Positions 33,596 through 45,283 of a DNA stretch of 64,000 nt are shown here, in pieces. The notes beneath the pieces are model-generated. The model was given only the letters and a program-made list of their open reading frames with translations. It ran no database searches and was not told where the DNA came from. Each line of letters starts with the position of its first letter. Within the stretch, counting starts at the first letter, position 1. Made by a program: the position numbers and the translations under genes. Origin of the DNA: Tenodera sinensis (lineage: Eukaryota; Arthropoda; Insecta; Mantodea; Mantidae); the NCBI GenBank assembly GCA_030765045.1, contig CM060964.1, forward strand, positions 278,126,888-278,190,887, given 5' to 3'.

Positions 33596-33970
33596 CTGTC
33601 TGGCGGCGTCGTGGCCGAGTGGTTTGACCGTTCGCCTACCACCCAGCGGCCCGGGTTCGATCTTAGGGACCAGCATGTGGTATTCGTGGTAGACGAAGTG
33701 GCGTTTGGGCGGGGTTTCTCCGGGTTCTCCGGTTTCCCCCGCAACTCATTCCACAAATTGCTCCATCATCACCTTTCCCTTCATCGATTTCGCCTGAATT
33801 TCATATTATCCTGTTCCTCACTCTTATACCTGGTGCTTGGCTGGCCACCTGCTCCCAGGTCTTCACTCTGTCCGGTCCATAGATTCCTCTGCTTCCCGAC
33901 AGGCATCTGGCCCGAGGCACATGCTTGTAAGTCCTAGTGGGTCCTACATAAGGTTAGGGTAATCATATAA
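33596..33970 (+). mobile_element. SINE 3 with tRNA-like head, plus strand
   Basis: It starts with GTCGTGGCCGAGTGGTTTGA (A-box-like) and has GGGTTCGATCTTAGGGAC (B-box-like) 45 bp later. The body (TCTCCGGGTTCTCCGGTTTC, TACCTGGTGCTTGGCTGG, CCGACAGGCATCTGG) is shared, inverted, with 34511-34785. The head spacing and missing acceptor pairing show this is a SINE, not a tRNA gene. Confidence 0.75.
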
Positions 33971-34510
33971 AATAGAAGTTTTCTGTTTCGTTCACTGCAA
34001 TACTTTGATAATATTGTCTTAAACAAAATTTTCGTTGTAATGCTTTATGGTATACCATATTTTTTGTTTGATTACCTGGAGCGTAAACAAACAAAGCTGA
34101 TGACTTGACAACACAGGAACAGGCAACATACATTTAGCCATGCGAGAAACATGGGTTTTCAAGATTAATGCCTCACTCAATGACTGCCCCTGGGATTTAT
34201 TGATCTTCATAGCGAAAGCAAGCTGCACTGGAAAATGCAACCGTTTAAATTGAAGTATTATTTCAGCCGGAACCATTGGGATGCATGGTATCAAAACGAC
34301 TTCTCCTTTAAACTTGCTTTTTAGAATGGTTGCTTCGATCACGTTGTTCAGTAATTTTTTCACTGCTAGCTGTGTGCCGCTACAAAGGCGCTGTTGGTTG
34401 ATATTTCGCAACATTATCATTAGGGCCCTGAAGTTCATGCCCTAAAAGGCTACAAAATATGCACTAAAAGCTTGAAAATATGCCTATAAATATGCACTTA
34501 AAATGCACTT

Positions 34511-34785
34511 CTTCTTTTCCTGATTACCCTCCCCTTGTGTAGGGCTTACAAACCAGTGCCTAGAGTCAGACGCCTGTCGGGGAGCACAGGAACCTCTGGA
34601 CCGAACAGAGTGAATACCTGGAAGCATGTGGTCAGCCAAGCACCAGGTATTATGGTGAAGAAGAGGATGATATGAAATGCAGGCGAATTCGATGATTGGA
34701 AAGGTGACAATGGAGCAATTGGTGGAACGAATGGCGGGGGAAACCGGAGAACCCGGAGAAAACCCGATCAGACGCCGCTTCATTT
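34511..34785 (-). mobile_element. SINE 3, minus-strand copy in the hAT element
   Basis: This is the reverse complement of the SINE body at 33700-33970 and is bounded by a 13-bp direct repeat with one mismatch (TTAAAATGCACTT, TTAAAATACACTT). It lacks the tRNA-like head, so it is 5'-truncated. Confidence 0.7.
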
Positions 34786-35521
34786 AAAATACACTTTATG
34801 CAAATAATTATGTTCCAGAAACTTGAAAATATACCCTTAAGATAAGTATAATTTATACTTAATATTCTTCATTATAAACAAAGTGAGATAAAATTGAACT
34901 TAAATTTTTTTGTTGATAAATAGAAGCTTCAAAAGAAGCGACGAATTGCACTTCACAACAGTCACGTGATGGAGGTTTTCAAACTTCAAAGAACCCCTGT
35001 TATCTCTGTAGATGGATTAATATCTTGAGAAACTCTTCTCTTTATCACAGGATGATACTGGCGCATGCCTAAATGATGGTAACTGGTTCACAATAAAAGG
35101 TCATTAAGTGTAAGTTAATTGAGCGTTTTTTCAAAACTCGATAGATGCAAACTTTTACGAAATTTAGTATCGGCATAATTTTCACCTTCTACATCGTTAT
35201 GTGAAATCAGGTTTTGCAAAATTCGGTTCTTGCCCTGTGTAGAAGCTAGGGAATATCAGCAGTTTTTCAAAACTCGATAGATGCACTTGTTCAGTTAAAG
35301 CAAAGGTCGATAGATGCAATTTTATGATTTTATAATCCAAAGTGTAGCAACCTCAATTTTATGAAACGCGTGTTGGTATTAACTGCCATCTCACTCTTAC
35401 GATTCTTGGAATTCTCAATCACTTCTGCAAGCCTTGTATACTGCTGCATCGTGGCAATAACTGCAAACTCAGGTTGTGCACTTGGATTTCACATTCATTT
35501 CTGCAAGCTTATGTTCCATTT

Positions 35522-35800
35522 ATATCCCGCCTTTAACTGCAAAGGTCATATCGGCGACCTTGCCTATTGGCAATGGTGTTACTCGTTTAACATTGGGTTT
35601 TTCGGTCTTTGGGGGTTTTATACGTTGAATTCACACACACATTCACACTTTTATTCATACTTCCAGACTCAAGGAAGGATAAAGAAAAATCTTGGCTGGA
35701 GAACAATTCCTACCCCCCCTGTCGGGAATCGAATCCGGGATCCCTTGCACAGCAGGCAGGTGCTTCTACAAGCTTTGTTATACTTACATGGCATTTTTAT
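35522..35800 (-). mobile_element. SINE 2 copy inside element 2
   Basis: It matches 47544-47790 over TTGCCTAT--GCAATGGTGT, TTTTGGGTCTTTGG-like sequence, TTCATACTTCCAG and the end GCAGGCAGGTGCT. The complement of a B box (GGGAATCGAATCCGGGATCC) lies near 35733. This indicates a tRNA-headed SINE running on the minus strand. Confidence 0.7.
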
Positions 35801-35832
35801 TCTTAGTTGAGACACTGCACTGCACTATTCAC

Positions 35833-36430
35833 AATGGACAGGAGCTCAGATTGTGAAACTGTACCAGTCGTAGAATGCGCTGGAGGTAGGAATTGCAAAA
35901 ACAAGGAAAGGAAATCAAAATGCAAGTCAAGGAAAACAGCAATTACATGTTCACATGGTCTCGAGTGCACTCCACGAAATCCTAAAACTAAAGCTTCCAA
36001 GGAATCACAGGAGTGTCAAAAGATAGATTATTTCTCCTGACTAGAATATTTCACTTATCTGGGAATGCGCCAAAGGAAACCAGAGGAGGTGACAGAACAG
36101 GAATATTACAGAAGAGCATTACTGCTGCTATGAAGCAAGACATTGAGAAGTACAGATGTAGAGATAGCCACTATGGAAGAGTAAAATCAAGGAGAGGATA
36201 TTTACCTCCAAAACAGAAAAATGTGAACCAACTTCTGCAACGAAAGAAGAAGAAATCTACCAGTCTACTCATTGTCAAAATATTAAAACATATTTTACAA
36301 CTTCTTCAATCTTTCATTCCGTACACCACACACTGACATATGCAAAATGGGACTGATGAAGATTAAGATAGAGGCAGATGTGGAAAAGAGAAACGAACTA
36401 AGAACCATGTACAGACTGCACAAGCATTAA
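35833..36430 (+). pseudogene. Transposase-like remnant of element 2
   Basis: The plus strand opens MDRSSDCETVPVVECAGGRN with a basic, Cys-rich stretch. It then moves through frames containing YLGMRQRKPEEVTEQEY, MKQDIEKYRCRDSHYGRVKS, RRGYLPPKQKNVNQL, and near 36325 THTDICKMG followed by KIKIEADVEKRNELRTMYRL. This order (HY-R-KS-R-YLPP, then D-TC--C, then a helical KI...EL...LH) is the N-terminal half of the protein family seen in element 1 relatives. The catalytic core is missing, so the element is non-autonomous. Confidence 0.55.
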
Positions 36431-38149
36431 TAAAGATGAAAGCTTACTTATTCATATTGTTTGAAAATTTCTTTGTGTGTATTCAATATGTTTATTATAT
36501 AAATAAAACAAAATATATTGTTATTGTGAATGTAGCAGTACTTAGTTACCAAGTTTATACCTAATAAAATAATCCTTATAAACATTAATATGTTGGCTGT
36601 ATAGTACATTATGTATTATAAAGAGGCGAAAATAAATAAAAAATAATAAATGCATAAATAAAAGCAACAAAAATAATAAATGACAAAAATAACAAAACTT
36701 CATGTGTTAATTTCTCGCTCACGCAGAAAAGTTGATCAGCATCTATCGGCTTTTGAAAAAACTCCACATCTTCAAACCCCAAATTTGCACGTGTTAAACT
36801 ATGCTATTTGTTTCTTTTCACATTCAATGAGACAGTATCAGGAAGGAGAATTGAATGATTAATATAGTTGCTGTGCCAAACAATTAGTATTTCCAATAAA
36901 TAGAAAAAACCGCTTTTCTCAGAAACGCATTTTGTGCATCTATCGAGTTAATTCAAAAACGCTCCTCAATTGCAGTGATTCCATTTACAATGTCTGCAAT
37001 TTCATACATCTGTTCAAGTCCAGGATGTTCATCATACACTCTTCACTTTGTTCTTCAGTATTTCCCCTACACAACCGAAAACATAATTTAAGTTGGGTGT
37101 TGTTTCTTCAAATACTTTGAGTGCTTCCTTTAAGGCTAGGCCTACTGTTTTTAAAGATGTAATAGCTTTAGGTAGCCTGGCAAAGTATTTAGGCAAAAAA
37201 GAAGAGAAAAATAAAAGTGGTTCCTGCTTATTAAGGGAACCAACTATTACATTTGTAATAAATTTACCTTCAGAATCTATTGTTTCATACAACCAATAAA
37301 TCCATTTTCCAGTTTATCTCACATTCTTTATACAACATAAGTTTTTCGAGATGCACTTTCGTCAGGTACATGATGTGTGGTACATTCATGAAGAACATTT
37401 CTCAAATTAGGGCTAACAGTTTCCAAAGCGGTATGTCTATTGCTAAAAATGCTCCACATAAATGGGAACAAAATTGATCTAATAGTTTGTTCCCTAAAGA
37501 TTGCCCCAGTTGTTTTTACTTAGGCTCCCGTTTTTTCCCTTTTCCCCAACGTGTTTAGTAGCAGCTCAGTTCGGAGTTGTAACATTTCTAATCTTGCATT
37601 GGGAAAAAAAAGACAGTTTTATGCCACAAACCATTAAAATTATACCAATATGATGTTTTTATCATAAAAGCCAAAATATGCAATTATATGTTACATCAAA
37701 TTGGGTTTAATAAGCTTACCAGCTAATGATTGCTGCACATAAGTTATCAGAAATGTAATTAAAACAGAGGAAAAATTATGCAAACGCATGAACTTCTGGG
37801 CCCTAATTAGATCACCGATCCGACCTTTAATTGAGGATCGTGAGGAGGCAATCCTGGTAAATCTAGCGAGTTTGAATAGTTGATGACATAGTCTTGGTTA
37901 GTAGCGGAATCAACTGATTGCACTAGTCTGCATGATATCAGATGACTGAAAACTAATAGGTGATTCTGACTCATTTTTATGCTGGCTTCAGAACTTTTTT
38001 TAGTTTTTTTCTATCACGTACAGCTTTTCCACAATTTCACTTAAAAACATAGAGTTGAGCCAGTAGATGATGAGTATTGTTAAAGGGAAATTTATCACTT
38101 CTTGGAAGGGAGGCTTGCATTACCAGTGCTACATCGTCATTGAAGTTAT

Positions 38150-38575
38150 AAATACATGTGTACACCATGTGCCGACCGCACATGTTTTACGTTTGGGATC
38201 TGTCGTTTCCGTTAATTCGCGGGTTGTCCGCTGGGTCGTTGGTTCCGCCGGCTGCCGCGAGTGGCGCTGCAGTGGGCCCGTCCGCTAGACCAGGGTTTGG
38301 TCCTGGCTAGGGAAATGTCAGCCGGACCTCTGCCCAGTGCGGACATCGAACTCGGTGATTATTATTTTTGTTGTTTAACGACGCTGTCAATTGCCAGGAT
38401 CACATCAGCGTCGCCGGTGTGCCGGAATTTCGTCCCGCATGAGTTCTTTTACATGCCAGTAAATCTACTGACATGGAGCTGTCGTTTTTAAGCACACTTA
38501 AAAACCATCGGCCTGAGTCGGGTTTGAACCCGCGACCTTGGGATCCGTAGCGCGTTCAAACCCGGCCACAACAAA
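38150..38575 (-). mobile_element. SINE-like repeat with B-box complement
   Basis: The end GAGTCGGGTTTGAACCCGCG (38515-38534) contains the complement of a tRNA B box. The body is GC-rich and ordered like repeats common in polyneopteran genomes (ACATGCCAGTAAATCTACTG, TTTTTAAGCACACTTAAAAA). The two open frames over it are not genes. Confidence 0.5.
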
Positions 38576-40077
38576 CTAGAATTGCTTTAATAAATATCGT
38601 TCAGTTTGTCTGATCTTAAAGTTCGGACTCGGTGAGTTATGTTTGGGCCGTAGATTCATTTTCTTCTTGTTTGCTGTATCTGACCGTAAGTTGCCTGGGC
38701 TGCGCCTTTCAATGCCGGGATTTTGGGTGTAGCTTCTTTTAGGGTACAATTTACAATGTGTACGGACCAGGCGTGTTTAAAGTTGCCAAAAATTCTGTGG
38801 CTTATGACTTTGTCTGATTAAGCAGGGGGAATGCTTCACTCAGTGTAGCCGTGTGGCAATTTCATGGGGGAATACAGGATATGTTGAGGTCCATTCAATG
38901 TTAGTGTTCAAAGAGTTTATAGCTTGTTGTATGTCAGGAGCATTTTATTATTGTTCATATTTGTTTATTAAATAACTGTTACAGAAACGTATTTTCCAAT
39001 GCTTTGGGGGGCACTGCTTTCACAGAATTGGTCCTGCCGATACCCCAGTGTTAGGGTCCACACTTCCTTCGTTTCCTTTCTTTAGATATATAAAATAATT
39101 ACACCACAGTAGCAGTGCAATTACTGGTAGCGGAGCGTGGTTACCAGGGGCGCGTCCTATGTGTTCAGTGGCTCAGTGAACCCCCGGAAAAAGGTTGTTT
39201 GTCCAAATTATAAATGTATATATTTAAACAATCATTTTTTGTTTCTTTCTCATGTTAGATAACTTTATGTGCAGTTTCAAAGTATTTTATCGCATGAAAA
39301 ACTTTTAAGTCGTTCAGATAGCATGCATACGCACCAAAGATTGCCCAGACGTTACCTAGGTTCAATTTCTCTTGTGAGCCTCCGAGTGTAAGCTTAGGGG
39401 TGCTCTTTCGGCAGGGAGAGGCTAGGTAGGTCGCTAGGTATACACGAATATGTGCTGGTCGGGAAGCAGCTCCAATTGCAAGTCGGACTCTGGCGGAAAC
39501 GCACGAATCGACCCGAACTGAAAGTAACCCAGCCAGAAGAATTAGCACGTGTTTTCAGTGTAACAATGCTATGTGATTGCTATAGTTTAACCACAGAATA
39601 GACAGTATACAGAAAGGAAAGCTTGAGTCGGCTCCTTTGATCTGCATGTACCCGTTGCGTTGCGCGCTTCGCCATATGGAAACCAAGTTAACGAAGCGAT
39701 TGCTACTTCCTACCAGGGCTCGAAACAAGGAGTTTTACGAAACGAAACTCTTAATCTAGCCCACTAAATGAAAACTTTTACAAAAAGAAACGCTAATGAA
39801 ACCGAACATATGATTAACTCAGACTAATACAATCTATTTTCCCTCCCATGAAGAAGTTTACTCACTAAAATGAGCCGGAATGATAGATAATAATTCATAT
39901 TCGGAACTAAAGACATTCATACGTTTACAAAAGGCGCTCTGTTCTACTACACTTCTTTTCGCGCCCCGTTCTTACTCAAAATTTCAGGGCAATAAAAATT
40001 TGAGAAAAGGAATAACACAGAAAAGTAGAATGAAACCAACAAAATTTTGTTTTCTACTTATATGTGAGACAGGATAT
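38576..40077. other. Non-coding stretch, nothing firmly recognised
   Basis: A GC-richer block at 39120-39540 (GAGCCTCCGAGTGTAAGCTT, GGGAAGCAGCTCC) looks like another interspersed repeat, but I have no second copy in the window. No gene is supported. Confidence 0.35.
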
Positions 40078-40790
40078 TGTTAAGACCCCAAAAGAAAATC
40101 GTTTATGTGAATATTTGTTAAGAGTGTAATTTGTTTTTGATGTTGGTATGAGTTGGTTAAATGACGAAAACATGTTACTAATGTTCATTGTTACAAACAA
40201 TTAAGTTTGTTTAAAGACGTCATAAATATTTCCATATTTAATTTTAATATATATGTATAAATAAAAGAATTATATGTGTTCAATATTGAAAGCGAAGGGA
40301 GAATGGCTAAGGATCGCTTCCCTAACAATACGGGAACTATTTGATGAACGCATACGCGGATGTACACAAAAAGAAGTGTAATGCGGCGCCAATTGTGTAG
40401 TTAATAGCGTACGTGTCTTTGGTGTAGATGGACGCATTTTTATGTGTGCGCGTCATAAAATAGTGAAAGTAAATTTACTAAGTGTTTAAAGACCGTTAAT
40501 TTGTGTAAAATAAGTGAAACATTAGCTAACTTTAACAAGTTAGTTAATACGAAGTGTTCGATTAAATAAAAGGACGTAAAATAGACGAAGTAAAGTGATA
40601 GAAAACATTTAGCGAAATATCGCTAAATTTTCAGACATTAAATCTCGGCGATGCTAGGGAAGTCGATCCACTGAAATAAAAGACTTGTAACTGTGATACG
40701 ATTTAAATACTGTGAACAAGAAGGTGCGAATAAAATATTTCACTAAAGTTAACCCCGAGTGTATGTTCATTCCATCCAGTACCACGACCC
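40078..40790 (+). repeat. Possible solo LTR (weak)
   Basis: It starts TGTTAAGACCCC and has a TATA-like GTATAAATAAAAG near 40254 and AATAAA signals near 40675 and 40729. It is bracketed by GATAT (40073-40077 and 40791-40795). The right end (CCACGACCC) does not end in CA, so the boundary or the whole call may be wrong. Confidence 0.25.
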
Positions 40791-40795
40791 GATAT

Positions 40796-41640
40796 AACGA
40801 AAGAGTCAAAAGCTCATCACCATCACCGTATTAATTTATAAAAACAGCACCATATGTATTAACAAAGGAATATGAAATAAGTGGAAAATAGGTAGCAGTA
40901 ATTAATAAGCAAGTGACTCATTAGTTGCTTTTATTTACCACAGGAATAAAAATGCACAAAATCTTGAATGAGATTCTGCATACAATGAATCATAAAATTT
41001 TGTCATACACAGCAAAAGAAGTAAATAAAACACAAATGTAGAGCATGGTGCAATAACATAAATGACAGCAGTAACTTTACAGTATGGCAAAAGTTAGGAT
41101 TATTTCATATTAAGGGCTATGGAGTTCTAGGAATGGTCTTTTCATATCATGTCTATTTGCACAACATAAAACAGTTACAATAAAACATACAATTGCATTT
41201 ATTTTATTTCACCTTTTTACAATAAAACAACAAAGTCTGTGTACATTCACATGACTTACTCTGCCAATATTACACTCTATTGCAGCATTAAAGAAGAATA
41301 GTGTTCAGGTGTGTCATTGTACTTTTGTCTTGCTTGTTTAATCTGCATTTATGAATCAACTACAGCAGAAAATCATATTATTCATAGATGTGTCACTTTT
41401 ATTAATTTGTAATTTTTTTCACTTTTCACTTTTATTTTTATTTTTCAAATCTCTATTCACAAAATTTAAGAAATAAAAAATTCTCATGCTGACAAACAGC
41501 CTTAACATATGGGGAAATCCTTGCATGGTTGGCTGAATTGCACATTCTCCATTAAGTTAATCTATGCGTTTCCAACATTATTTGTTGTCATTAATATAAG
41601 AATATTTTGATGAACCAGTGAAAATGCTCTCCAGATATTC
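40796..41640. other. AT-rich non-coding stretch, nothing recognised
   Basis: No terminal repeats, no long frame and no match to other repeats in this window. It may include the eroded 5' part of the gene remnant that becomes readable at about 41655. Confidence 0.35.
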
Positions 41641-41654
41641 AATATAGGTTACAA

Positions 41655-43194
41655 ATGTTGAACTTGGACGTTTTAGATTTCTGCGGTGTTTTCAAAGTTA
41701 TTGGAATACTATTAGGACACCAAGCTGGGTTCCCAAAAATGCGTTGTTTTATATGTGAATGGGACAATTGGGCAAAACAAAGACATTGGAGCATGAAAGT
41801 ATGGCCAGAGCGGAGAAACTTGTTGCCTGGAACTAAAAACATCCTGTATAAGTCACTTATAGAGAGACAAAAGACATAAAAAAATAAACTGGGCCCGATG
41901 TAGCAATTTGTAAGGGCTTTACCGCAGGATGGACCCTGCTTCAAGTACCTTTCCAAGATGATACCGAAATTTAGATTTCAAATCGAATGGGCTTGATAAA
42001 GACACGTTTTAATTTAATTGCCGGATGTGAGATTTGCGATAAGTGTTGAGTAATAACATATGTAGATAATAGAGTAGGAAGTGTTGTAAGGTGAGCAAGA
42101 TATGAGTAAATAATAGTCGTTAAATTTGTAGGATAAACGCATTATTGGTTTGAAATTAACGAGTCATGACGTCATACCACATAGTTTAAATTCACGGTCA
42201 AAATTCAGGTCTGCCAATCTTAAAAGTCGTGCGATATGTTTAATAAAATATAAAGAAAACATCGTTTAATCATAAAAAGGTAACTAGATATTCGGAATTC
42301 AAAAAAGAACATATTATAATAGAAAGGGACATTTATAAATTGGGAAAAGGAATGAAATAGCATTTTGGATACGAGGCTTTCTTTTGGATGACATCATAAA
42401 ATTTAAATCGGAAAGAACGTTTTCTTAGCGTGGGGATGCCAGGAAGTGTGTTCACTCGCCCAGACTGGTGGTGGACGTTGTGGTGTACACACGTGAGTGC
42501 GATTCCTATTCTGCAAGCATCTCTATGTAGCGAAAGTCGGCATAACTCCCGAAAGTGTCAGAGAGTAAAAAAAATAAATAATATACAAAAGTTCTTCTGG
42601 GGTAATCTATAACATACCTACGCATATCCGGGATTAAAGAGATTTCATGCTGAACTCAGCCGGAGCGAACCACATCCATTCCACATCAAAGGGCGACACA
42701 ACGTGAACCAACAGCTTAATTTACGCATCAAAGAAATTACCCTTCATTACACAAGACAAATTAAAGCCTGGAATTTTGGTTGGTCCTCAGAGAACCTGAT
42801 GAAGGATGAAAGGTTTTGAGCAGCCAATGAATGAGAGAGAAAAAGAAGCATGGAACGCCTTCTGATCACATACTGAAAACTTCTTTGGCAATAACAAAGA
42901 TCCTACTAAAAGATCATTGTGGAAACACTGTTGGAAAACTTCAAGATGGGTTGTAACATGAGTGTAAAAGTACATTTTCTGCCTTCACATATTGACTACT
43001 TTCCAGAAAATCTGGGAAATTATAGTGAAGAGCAGGGTGAACGCTTTCACCAGGATGTTAAGGAAACGGAAAGGAGGGACATGGGGAGATGGAATGAAAC
43101 TATAATGGTAGACTACTGTTGGATGTTGAAGAGGGACAGTCATTTTCAAGGATCTGCAAGGAAGTCAAACAAGAGAAAGTTTTTAAAACATTAA
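41655..43194 (+). pseudogene. Multi-copy insect gene of unknown function, split by a solo LTR
   Basis: The first part reads FKVIGILLGHQAGFPKMRCF and ICEWDNWAKQRHW, with WPERRNLLPGTKN, then (other frame) QFVRALPQDGPCFKYLSK up to the LTR insertion at 41959. After the LTR it resumes with LPFITQDKLKPGI and VGPQ, then MKDERF, and from 42919 METLLENFKMGCNMSVKVHF, HIDYFPENLGNYSEEQGERF and HQDVKETERR, ending DYCWMLKRD and KRKFLKH. I recognise this ordered set of blocks from many uncharacterised, repeated proteins in insect and hydra genomes, probably transposon-encoded, but cannot name a superfamily. Stops and frame changes occur even without the LTR. Confidence 0.6.
41959..42730 (+). repeat. Solo LTR of the gypsy family at 804-8857
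   Basis: It starts TGATACCGAAATTTAGATTT like the complete LTRs and follows them to an end reading TTTACGCATCA, with many substitutions and small indels. The 4-bp duplication AAGA flanks it (41955-41958 and 42731-42734). The CRE-like TGACGTCA near 42168 is kept; the second one is mutated. It inserted into the gene remnant at 41655-43194. Confidence 0.92.
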
Positions 43195-45091
43195 ATAAAA
43201 AACTTTGGATTCTTGTTTTGTTAAAACGTAGTCATAAAATAAATTAGAGGAGTTCATAACAGTATTCTTAAGATATTTCTTGAATAAAAACTTACCTTGT
43301 GTGAAATGGTATTTGAATATTTTTCTATGCTCATATTTAAAATTGTAAAACCATTACTTCTTATTTTGCATAAAAATCTGACATAGCGGAGAAAAACGGA
43401 AGTTATTTCTAGAATTGGCATGAAAAGTTGATTCAAGCACTATACTTTTAAGATATCTTCTGACAAAAAGTTTCAAAATGCAAACCAGTGTTATATGTCC
43501 TCAATTCAATTGTCCTCAATTTATTTTGAATTTTGAAATTTAATTCATTTACTCCATGTTTTTGACAGCCAATATAACTTTTTCACTCAACCAAATATGA
43601 TCTCTGTAATTTTGAGCATTTGGGAACACCTTTTGAATGAGTTTGGGTTTTGATTGAGAAAACTGACAAAAATTGTCAGGAAAGGTAACACAACCAGTCA
43701 AATTGTATAAAGGGAATTTCCCGTTACATATGTCAATGAGTTGTTTTGAAAATATTTCTCCAAATCAACCATTTTGCAACTTGACATGCATATTCTTACT
43801 TAAATTTAGTATCTTGAAGCGTTTTCACAAAATGGATGAATTTAAACATGCATTAAGTTCATCAGCTAGCATTGACCGTTGAATCACTCGCAATGTATGA
43901 CGAAAATCTCTTGCTAACAAGATCATTACATCACCAAATTGGTTTCAATTATTCCGCAGATCTTGTATCGTTTGGTCTAATGCCCCCAAAGACCTTTTAT
44001 GTGACATTGTGCATTCATCCCACACTATCCATTTACATTGCTGCAAAACCTTTGCCATTGCAGAGTTCTTCGAAATGCTGCATATCGGAGCTTCGCTGCT
44101 TTATATATTCAACAACAATTTTACTCTTCAGCCAACTTTCAGTAATGTAGCTGCAATGCCTGATGAAGCATGTGCAATTGCAATTTCATTGTCTGAGCAA
44201 ATTGTTGCTAAAATCACTGAAACCATAAAAGTTTTTCCTGTACCACCGGGAGCATCCAAGAAGTGAATCCCTCCAGTTCCATCATTTACAACTTTCATAA
44301 GAGTATCAAATTGATGCTTTTGTTGTTGGTTCAGTAGTGGAAGATTTATTAAAATTGATTGTCCTGGGACCTAAAGCATCGAGATCGTACAGTTTTTCGT
44401 GTGGCAACCCGTGATTAAAGCCATTGTGCATTGAGCGACTGAGTGTGGCCGTACCTAATTGAGGTAATACTTTGACATCATCAAGCACAGGTCCTCAATT
44501 GACATTAACGCCTCGTAAATTTCTTCCCTGATTTGTAAATTTAGATGTCATGTTTTAATGTGTACTTGATGCAAAGCATGTAGATATAATTATAGAAAAC
44601 AATGTATGTATTTGATGAGCTTGTGAAGAAATTATAGCATAATTGATTCATCCCAATAAGTGTTATTTTCTAGGAGTTGAAAATGTTGACAGGCTTCTCT
44701 GTAAGAGCCACAAAATTCACCAACAGTTTAGAAATGTTGGATTGAAGTTGGGCCTCAAACATTGACTAATAGCAATTGCAAATAAAAACACTCATTATTG
44801 GTTCGATGACTGAATAAAAGCAACCTCTTGCATTGGTGGAATATGCATTTGGGTAACCTGGAGCTGGTTTTCTTTGTTTCCATCATTGAAATTTCTTTGA
44901 GGATTGATTCCAAGTATAATATTTTGGCATTTCGGAATACAGCAGTGTTTGGGCAAAATCATCATTCTAACACATTAAAAAAATGGGTAAAGGTTGTAGA
45001 TGGTGGTTAAAAGCTCGTTGTAATGAACTCTGTGTCATGAAATATACTCTTTAACCATTTTCTAAGTGCATGGCTAAGCAAACAACAGTGA

Positions 45092-45283
45092 CTATTCGAA
45101 ATGTTTAGTTCTTCCGGGCTTGTAGGCCGTGGTCTAGAAGGCATGGTAGATACCAATGTTTCGCCAAGTACTGCACTTGGCACCATCAGGATAACATGAT
45201 CCTCCGTCTGTACTGGAAGCCCGGAAGAACTAAACATTTTTAATAGTCAAGACACCGGCCGTGAAAGCCTAAATACATATATT
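45092..45283 (+). mobile_element. Fold-back SINE-like hairpin, copy 2
   Basis: The 192-bp insert has the 12-bp duplication AAACAACAGTGA (45080-45091 and 45284-45295). It begins CTAT as copy 1 does. AAATGTTTAGTTCTTCCGGG pairs with its exact complement near 45216-45240. The inner region (TTTCGCCAAGTACTGCACTT) is less palindromic than in copy 1. The 3' part ACCGGCCGTGAAAGCCT is shared with copy 1. It interrupts the Helitron gene. Confidence 0.75.

Larger units (their letters stand above)
35121..36967 (+). mobile_element. GAG-ended DNA transposon, Sola-like (element 2)
   Basis: The left end reads GAGCGTTTTTTCAAAACTCG; the right end, reverse-complemented, reads GAGGAGCGTTTTTGAATTAA then CTCGATAGATGCA. 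Flanks are AATT on both sides (35117-35120 and 36968-36971). It sits inside the hAT transposase. Copies of CTCGATAGATGCA or CGATAGATGCA lie at 35138-35148, 35274-35285 and 35308-35318, with inverted copies at 36739-36749 and 36935-36948. Architecture and protein type match element 1, though the motif sequence differs. Confidence 0.75.
34920..37640 (-). pseudogene. hAT transposase, split and decayed
   Basis: N-terminal side (37640-36972, minus): LCGAFLAIDIPLWKLL, then HECTTHHVPDESASRKTYV, then YETIDSEGKFITNVIVGSLN, with the ETID corresponding to the SIDETTD-type catalytic block and further KAITSLKTVGLALKEALKVF. C-terminal side (35116-34920, minus): APVSSCDKEKSFSRY and NRGSLKFENLHHVTVV, the hAT dimerisation region. 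The two halves are separated by element 2 (35121-36967). Stops and frame changes occur in both. I recognise this from the large DUF659-like hAT group in insects. Confidence 0.7.
34421..37805 (-). mobile_element. hAT transposon inserted in the Helitron gene
   Basis: Inverted ends TAGGGCCCWGAAGTTCATGC lie at 34421-34440 and, reverse-complemented, 37786-37805. They are flanked by degraded copies of an 8-bp site (ATGATAAT on one side, GTGAT-CT-AAT on the other), consistent with a hAT 8-bp duplication. Short AAATATGCA repeats lie inside both ends. Removing it joins the KVGSVI and IMLRN parts of the helicase. Inside is a minus-strand hAT transposase, itself split by element 2 (35121-36967), and a SINE 3 copy. 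Confidence 0.75.

Noticed and set aside
33604..33672. tRNA-Ser/Leu-like sequence
   Set aside because: Spacing and stem pairing do not fit a functional tRNA, and the downstream body is shared with an inverted SINE at 34511.
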